A stretch of DNA of 64,000 bases from Tethya wilhelma (taxonomy: Eukaryota > Porifera > Demospongiae > Tethyida > Tethyidae), in NCBI GenBank assembly GCA_964030475.1, contig CAXIPT010000002.1:13567169-13631168 (forward strand), read 5' to 3'. The position numbers and the translations under genes were made by a program. Below the pieces are notes generated by a model. That model did no database searches, was not told the origin of the DNA, and worked only from the letters and a program-made list of their open reading frames with translations. Positions 58,280 to 64,000 of the stretch are shown piece after piece; position 1 is the stretch's first letter; the number at the start of each line of letters is the position of its first letter.

Positions 58280-61118
58280 ATGTATGCTGGCATAAAGCTG
58301 CTGTTTCTGTTAGTTGCTGGGCTCTTATTGCAGGACGTCTCGTGCGTCATCTGGGGCCCTAAAGCACGAGGAGGACACAGGGGACGAGTGGAGCCTCAAG
58401 TGTTTGATCTGGAATCAAACTCAGAGCAAGAGTTCTCAGACATAGCAGATAAACTGAAGGACCCTTCCTCGGAGAGGTCCAGGTATTCTAGCTCAACGAG
58501 TGATGATCGTCTTGTTTTAAATGTATCTACAAAAGTGTTCTCCAAAAGCTAATCCTCCAAAGTGATCCCAAAATTTAATTTGCTGTGAGACCTTGACCTT
58601 GGTACCATGGTGCAGTGTTCTAGCTCCTAATAATATGTTCATAGGGTATCATGGGCACAAGTCTTGCTACGATAAATTTGTTCTGTAAGCACAGGTGGGT
58701 GTCAGTGGTTCCTCACTGTCTTGGGCTGAGACGTACAAGAGTGGGTGAGAGTTAATGATTGCTTCTTTAAAACTAGCTCCTGCCTTTTCAAATCATGTTA
58801 CCACCTTGCTTGCTTGATGAAGCAATGTTGTGACTAGCACTAGCTAATTTGTGGGTCATGTTGGCACCTTGGACAGATCTAGCTAGGACTGGGGTTAGTA
58901 ATGGGGCTAGGGGTGCTGGTTTGAGGTGCTGTGTATTCCAATTGATTTGTCATGTTTTATGGTGTTCACAATGAGCAGTGGTGAACAAACTGAAAGCCCT
59001 CAACATGTCTTGTGTCTTCTTGTGAGTGATCTGGGAAAGCAGGAAGTTACCGACATAACCAATAGTAAAGCATGCCCGATGTGGTGTGCAGAGGTAGTGA
59101 AAAGAAACTATATACCTGGCCTTGAAATGCACGTGAGAAATATAATATTGCTCATTTGTAGTCTGTACAGTGGACCATTGTTATGCAGTTCCCTAGCTCA
59201 GTTATCATAATGAATTATTGACTTCATTGTGACTTTAATGCCCTCCAATAATTTTTCATGTCATGTGACTCATGATGTCATATTTCATAGATCTGTGTAC
59301 ACATGCCATTATTCATCACTGTTGCTATTTTCTTAAGCTTGACCCCTAAACCATGCACTATTCATAGTGGTATGTGTGTGTGTTGTGATATGCTACCGTT
59401 GTTGATCCTTGCTAGTTATTGTTTACTCTCCCTACATATTTCCCAAAGCATGATAATGATGTGTGGGATAGCGTTTGAGATTAACTAGGTGTGCAAAGAC
59501 AGGATGTGTGCAAGTTGTATGAAAGCCTAGTATGCATTGTGTAATTCTATTGTGTACTTGTACAGTCTTGAGTCCCTTGGTACTTTGGACCATGTGTATG
59601 GGTTTATGTTAGTATCAGCTGGTATGTAGGCGTTGTTGTTGTATTGTGGGATGGAATGCTTGATGAATTAGCCAGTTTCAGTCTATGTATGTATGAGCTT
59701 GCTAGTACACATATTGAAGTTATTAGGTCAACTAGCTTCAACACTGAAATATGATGATGGTAATAAGCACCCTATTTCCTGGTTTGCATTTGCTCTCAGA
59801 CTATGTAAGCCGAGATAGCATGTGACGGTATTACGACGTTGAAGATGACATGTGACATTTTTTTTGTCTCTAGAGATTATGAGTTAGTCACAACTGCCAT
59901 CAGTATGGGTGGGAACATAAGATATAGGTTTAACGTGTACAGTGATTCTTATGTCCTATTTAATGTGAGCAGGAGTGACTCCATGGAAATCCACCCATAC
60001 TCATGACAATTCACTCCATTAGCAAAGATATTTTCACAATAATATAATACACATGCATAGGTTGTTTCTCATGTCATGTTTTGATTGCTGTAATGTATGC
60101 CAAATAAACACTTTATCTAAGGAATCCCTTCATGTATTGGTTTGTGTATTACTGAAAGTGTATCATTGTTGCTCTATCACAATGTGTCCTAGTTGTGCAT
60201 GTTCTGTAACATTATAATAATATATATTATGTACTCCCTCTCTCTCGTGTAGATTCAGGCGTGATATCAATGAGGATGATAGCATTGGCTACACCGCCCC
60301 CCTCACTGGTGACCCTCACTACCAGGCCGTGGTGCACTGGACTGGCTACCCCTCAGAGTACCTCTTCATTGTAACACGGCGTAGGACTAGAGAGGTTAAC
60401 CCCTTCCACTCTAGGTACTCCAGCCAGAGCTTTTTGTGGAGGTGAGTTTGTTGTCATCCTATCAAGAAGCCAACAGTGTCTCTGTGTCTGTTGCAAGATG
60501 TTTTATCAACAGAGACCGTTTTGGTTGTGTGCTTAAGTATACATTGTAGGTTCTTGACCATATCTATGCCAGCAAAGATATTTTCACAATAATATAATAC
60601 ACATGCATAGGTTGTTTCTCATGTCATGTTTTGATTGCTGTAATGTATGCCAAATAAACACTTTATCTAAGGAATCCCTTCATGTATTGGTTTGTGTATT
60701 ACTGAAAGTGTATCATTGTTGCTCTATCACAATGTGTCCTAGTTGTGCATGTTCTGTAACATTATAATAATATATATTATGTACTCCCTCTCTCTCGTGT
60801 AGATTCAGGCGTGATATCAATGAGGATGATAGCATTGGCTACACCGCCCCCCTCACTGGTGACCCTCACTACCAGGCCGTGGTGCACTGGACTGGCTACC
60901 CCTCAGAGTACCTCTTCATTGTAACACGGCGTAGGACTAGAGAGGTTAACCCCTTCCACTCTAGGTACTCCAGCCAGAGCTTTTTGTGGAGGTGAGTTTG
61001 TTGTCATCCTATCAAGAAGCCAACAGTGTCTCTGTGTCTGTTGCAAGATGTTTTATCAACAGAGACCGTTTTGGTTGTGTGCTTAAGTATACATTGTAGG
61101 TTCTTGACCATATCTATG

Positions 61119-61184
<66 letters not shown>

Positions 61185-61387
61185 AAGAACTGTCTCTGTT
61201 GTTGTAAGGTTAGGTTTGATCTCCATTGTTCTACAGGTCTACTGATTATGGTCATACCTTTGTTAATGAGACAAACAAGTTTGATCCTAATGCTGTGATT
61301 GAGTGGTACTACATCAGTCCCTTCAGTGAATATGTATGTACTGTATATACAGCTAAGAACTCTTAATGCACATAATTAGTGATAATA

Positions 61388-61438
<51 letters not shown>

Positions 61439-63836
61439 CTCACACCCTCAGCTTATCTTTGCTGACAGACTCCACCGTAAGATCTATGTGACCCGAGATG
61501 AGGGGGAAACCTACCATAGCTACAACACTCCATTTGTTCCAGATGATATCTATTTCCAAAGTCGATATGCTGTCAATTCCTCAGACTCTCCTCAGAATCA
61601 ATATGTGTTGGGATATGATGTGGCAAACAGTTCGGTAAGACTCTGAATGTTGTAACCATTGCTCATCCGTGTATACAAGTACAATCAATGTACACATTTA
61701 TTGTGCTTGTACAATCAAGCTTATCTTCATTAGCCTCGTTCCCAGGCTCCCTCCCACCGGAAATTAAGCGCACTTCCATTTCATTTCCGGAGAGGGAGCC
61801 TGGGAACGTGGCTACAGTTGGTTATCATAGCAATGGCATGTGTTGTTATGCCCTCTGAATACACAACCATACACACAGCTGTGGGTATCATCAAACCTTG
61901 GTGCTACTTGGTCTAAACTGGATGACAATGTGGTCATTGACCGTTACTACTGGAGATATGAGGGCCTGGATGTGGAGAGGAGTCTCACCTCCGTGTTCTA
62001 CGAGAAGGCTGTGAATGGCAGTGAGTACATGTGGCAATCAATGGAATGTAGTGTGTGCCAATACTTATGGGGGTAGAACCCACTCACCACCTGACGGGTG
62101 TATGATTGCTAGTCCCTTCTCTTTAGTTACCATAAGTGGAGTAATCCATTTCCTTTTGGTATATGGGTATACCAAATGGAGGAATTTCTGACATGCTCTC
62201 TGGAATTTTTAAACACAAGGTTCTTGTTTTGCAGCTCCCAACTCTTATCTCTATTCAACTGACTCCCCCGGCACTACTCCACCAGCACTGTTTGACAGTC
62301 AACTGGGGATGTTCATAAGAAACACTTTTGTGTTGTCACATGAATACATGTTTGTACAGGTACAAGATAGTTTATATACAGTACTGTACCTGTACTTGAG
62401 TAGAATTTGTGATGTTTTTATAGAACATTTCCATTTCTGTAGAAAAATGTGAGCACCATTGATCAAGCACAGTTTGAAAGCCCTCTGTGGGTCAGTCGGA
62501 ACAGAAAGGCCTTCAGACAAGCCATGTTCCCAGTACAATATCCTCAGAGAGTAGGTGGTCAGAGTTGACTGTTGGAGCATGTTGTATTTAATGTGTACTT
62601 CATGACACACCGATGCACACAGCACTATGCAGTAGTGGATGCCAGTGAAGGCCAGGTGTTCATTGCTGTCTATCATGACATCAACACTACCAACCTGTAC
62701 CTCTCTGAGGAGGAGGGGGTGGAGTATGCCATCTCTCTTGAGCTCCTCATTAGCCCTCCTGAGGACCAGTGGACCAGTGGCTATCCAGCATTTGATGTGC
62801 ACGTGGTAAGCTGGTATAGTCTCGTGCTCAGGCCCAATCCTCTCCCAAGGAAAAATAGGTTTGATACACTTCGAACGATTTTTGGGATTTTCCTGATTCA
62901 GCTAGTCGCTGATCCCATTTGATTCTCACATGAGATCTTCTACGGGGCACATGATAAAGTCGAAGCTCTGACTGGTGTGTGAAAATCCCAACATGCTGAG
63001 TCAGCAAAATCCTTTAAACTGTACTAGACCCCTTTTTCTCATGTGCAAGGTCTGGGCATGAGACTAGTAATCAACAACAGTTGGGGTGTGCCTTTTCTAG
63101 AAGTAGTCTAATGTTTGGGTATTATAATGAATGCTTGATCAAATTTCAGCATTGCATACTCACATAAACTTAGTTTGTATTATGACTTTCAGTTTAGAGA
63201 AATACTGATTTCACAAGATGAGAGAAGGGGTCACTCTTTTCTCCCATGTTAATATGAAGGAATAAAACAGTGTTACCCCCACACTCTTTTTCCCCATCAT
63301 TGATGGAGAATCATTGTAAAGAGTGTATAATTATCACTACCCATAGTACAGGGACTGACGATTAACTTGATGAACATGTGCTTATCCCCATACCAGGTGA
63401 TCTTAGCTTCCTGCTGTATCAGCATTTCTTTCTCTCTCTCTAGGTGGAAGGGATTGTGGGGACCTATTTTGCTAACAAGAAGGTCTATAACAGCCGCTAT
63501 GGTGCTACGGTGATCAGCTATGACAAGGGGGGGAAGTGGAGGCAGCTGGTCCCCCCGGCAGTGGACAGGACGGGCACTCCCATCGTCTCCTGCTCTCCTG
63601 TATGTTACCACCTTCATCTCCTGTGGCATATTGGCATGTATTGTTGTGTGATTTAGTGTGCAGGATATTGTTTGCTTGTCTTTATGGTTTCTCTGTCTCT
63701 CTCCTGTCGTTGCATGCATGTACCCTCCCACCCCAGCCTGACTGCTCCCTTCACTTGCATATGGACAGTGATGTAGTCAATGGCTTCACCTCTATCCTGT
63801 CACAGGATTCTGCAATTGGTCTCATCATGGCTCAAG
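58280..63836 (+). CDS. VPS10-domain sorting receptor, SorLA-like (5' part)
   Basis: Exon 1 (58280-58482) encodes a signal peptide (MYAGIKLLFLLVAGLLLQDV) and a propeptide. Exon 2 (60253-60441) begins RFRRD, a furin-type propeptide site as in sortilin and SorLA, then NEDDSIGYTAPLTG. Exon 3 starts at 61237. Later exons form VPS10 propeller blades with Asp-box-like motifs: STDYGHTFVN, TRDEGETYHS, SSNLGATWSK, SYDKGGKWRQL. VVDASEGQVFIAVYHD with TTNLYLSEEEGVEYAISLEL is closest in memory to SorLA. CSLHLHMDSD, ending GLIMAQG, is the last exon (to 63836). The rest lies beyond the window. Such receptors sort cargo between Golgi and endosomes. Exon 2 is present twice. Confidence 0.93.
58483..60252. other. 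VPS10 gene intron 1
   Basis: About 1.77 kb with no recognised exon. It ends with the first copy of the 550-bp duplication (from 60021). Confidence 0.6.
60021..60570 (+). repeat. VPS10 exon 2 duplication, copy 1 (550 bp)
   Basis: A 550-bp unit begins agcaaagatattttcac and ends catatctatgcc. It contains exon 2 (60253-60441, 189 nt) with flanking intron. I saw no difference from copy 2. Confidence 0.97.
60571..61120 (+). repeat. VPS10 exon 2 duplication, copy 2 (550 bp)
   Basis: Abutting second copy, with exon 2 at 60803-60991. The exon is 189 nt with phase 2 at both ends, so including both copies would add 63 residues in frame. It is followed directly by a 63-bp GT run. Confidence 0.97.
61121..61183. 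repeat. (GT)n microsatellite
   Basis: Uninterrupted GT run of about 63 bp that starts exactly at the end of duplication copy 2. Confidence 0.97.
61390..61435. repeat. (CA)n microsatellite
   Basis: CA run of about 46 bp in a VPS10 intron. Confidence 0.97.
61731..61814. mobile_element. Fold-back element (23-bp arms)
   Basis: tagcctcgttcccaggctcc (61731) is inverted at 61792-61814 with one mismatch. It shares the CTCGTNCCCAGGCT core with 55287-55384. Confidence 0.8.
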
Positions 63837-63943
63837 GTTATAATATTATTATTATTATTGTGATATAAGAAACCAGTGTCATTTGCTCTCAACATTTCCT
63901 TGACAAATCGTTCCAAATGTTCACAAAAACTTGTGTGTCCTCC

Positions 63944-63949
63944 ACACAC

Positions 63950-64000
<51 letters not shown>
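63944..64000. repeat. (CA)n microsatellite at window end
   Basis: A CA run continues to the last base of the window, inside a VPS10 intron. Confidence 0.97.

Overview
The window is nuclear DNA from an invertebrate animal. Every confident gene is a conserved metazoan gene split by short GT-AG introns. The AT-rich base composition, dense gene spacing, two membrane collagens, abundant miniature transposons and long CA/GT microsatellites fit a sponge (Porifera, probably a demosponge). That placement is inference; no species-specific marker was seen.

Layout. 1-11 kb is mostly transposon debris: a Tc1-like transposase relic, a BEL/Pao-type reverse transcriptase scrap, a decayed hAT element and TIR elements, plus one or two weakly supported small genes. 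11.4-13.7 kb (-) holds the first two exons of FAM136A, head-to-head with an SLC25 mitochondrial carrier at 14.2-15.4 kb (+). 15.9-26.7 kb (-) is EXOC4/Sec8, with four exons duplicated in tandem. It is head-to-head with an Abraxas-family gene at 26.9-29.2 kb (+). 29.4-40.0 kb (-) is the mitochondrial RNA helicase SUPV3L1. One of its introns contains two intronless transmembrane collagen genes (31.6-33.1 and 33.8-35.5 kb, same strand). 40.4-41.8 kb (-) is an intronless secreted orphan. 43.6 kb (+) is Tim8, and 44.1-45.2 kb (-) is a TMED9-type p24 cargo receptor, head-to-head with casein kinase 1 alpha at 45.6-51.6 kb (+). 52.0-58.0 kb (-) is FNTA. Its last intron contains, on the opposite strand, a small gene for an octapeptide-repeat, glycine-zipper protein (53.5-54.4 kb). 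58.3 kb to the window end (+) is the 5' part of a VPS10/SorLA-type sorting receptor.

The genes do not form one pathway. They are housekeeping genes for secretion and endosomal trafficking (EXOC4, TMED9, VPS10), mitochondria (FAM136A, SLC25, SUPV3L1, TIMM8) and signalling or modification (CSNK1A1, FNTA, Abraxas). They are arranged as repeated head-to-head pairs with host genes carrying nested genes.

The most notable observations are the nested collagen pair with a homogenised 3' half, the nested glycine-zipper repeat gene, and three exon-level rearrangements. The rearrangements are an inverted exon plus a missing catalytic exon in CK1 alpha next to a single N, a four-exon in-frame duplication in EXOC4, and an apparently perfect 550-bp exon duplication in the VPS10 gene. 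Some or all of these may be assembly artefacts of a heterozygous genome.
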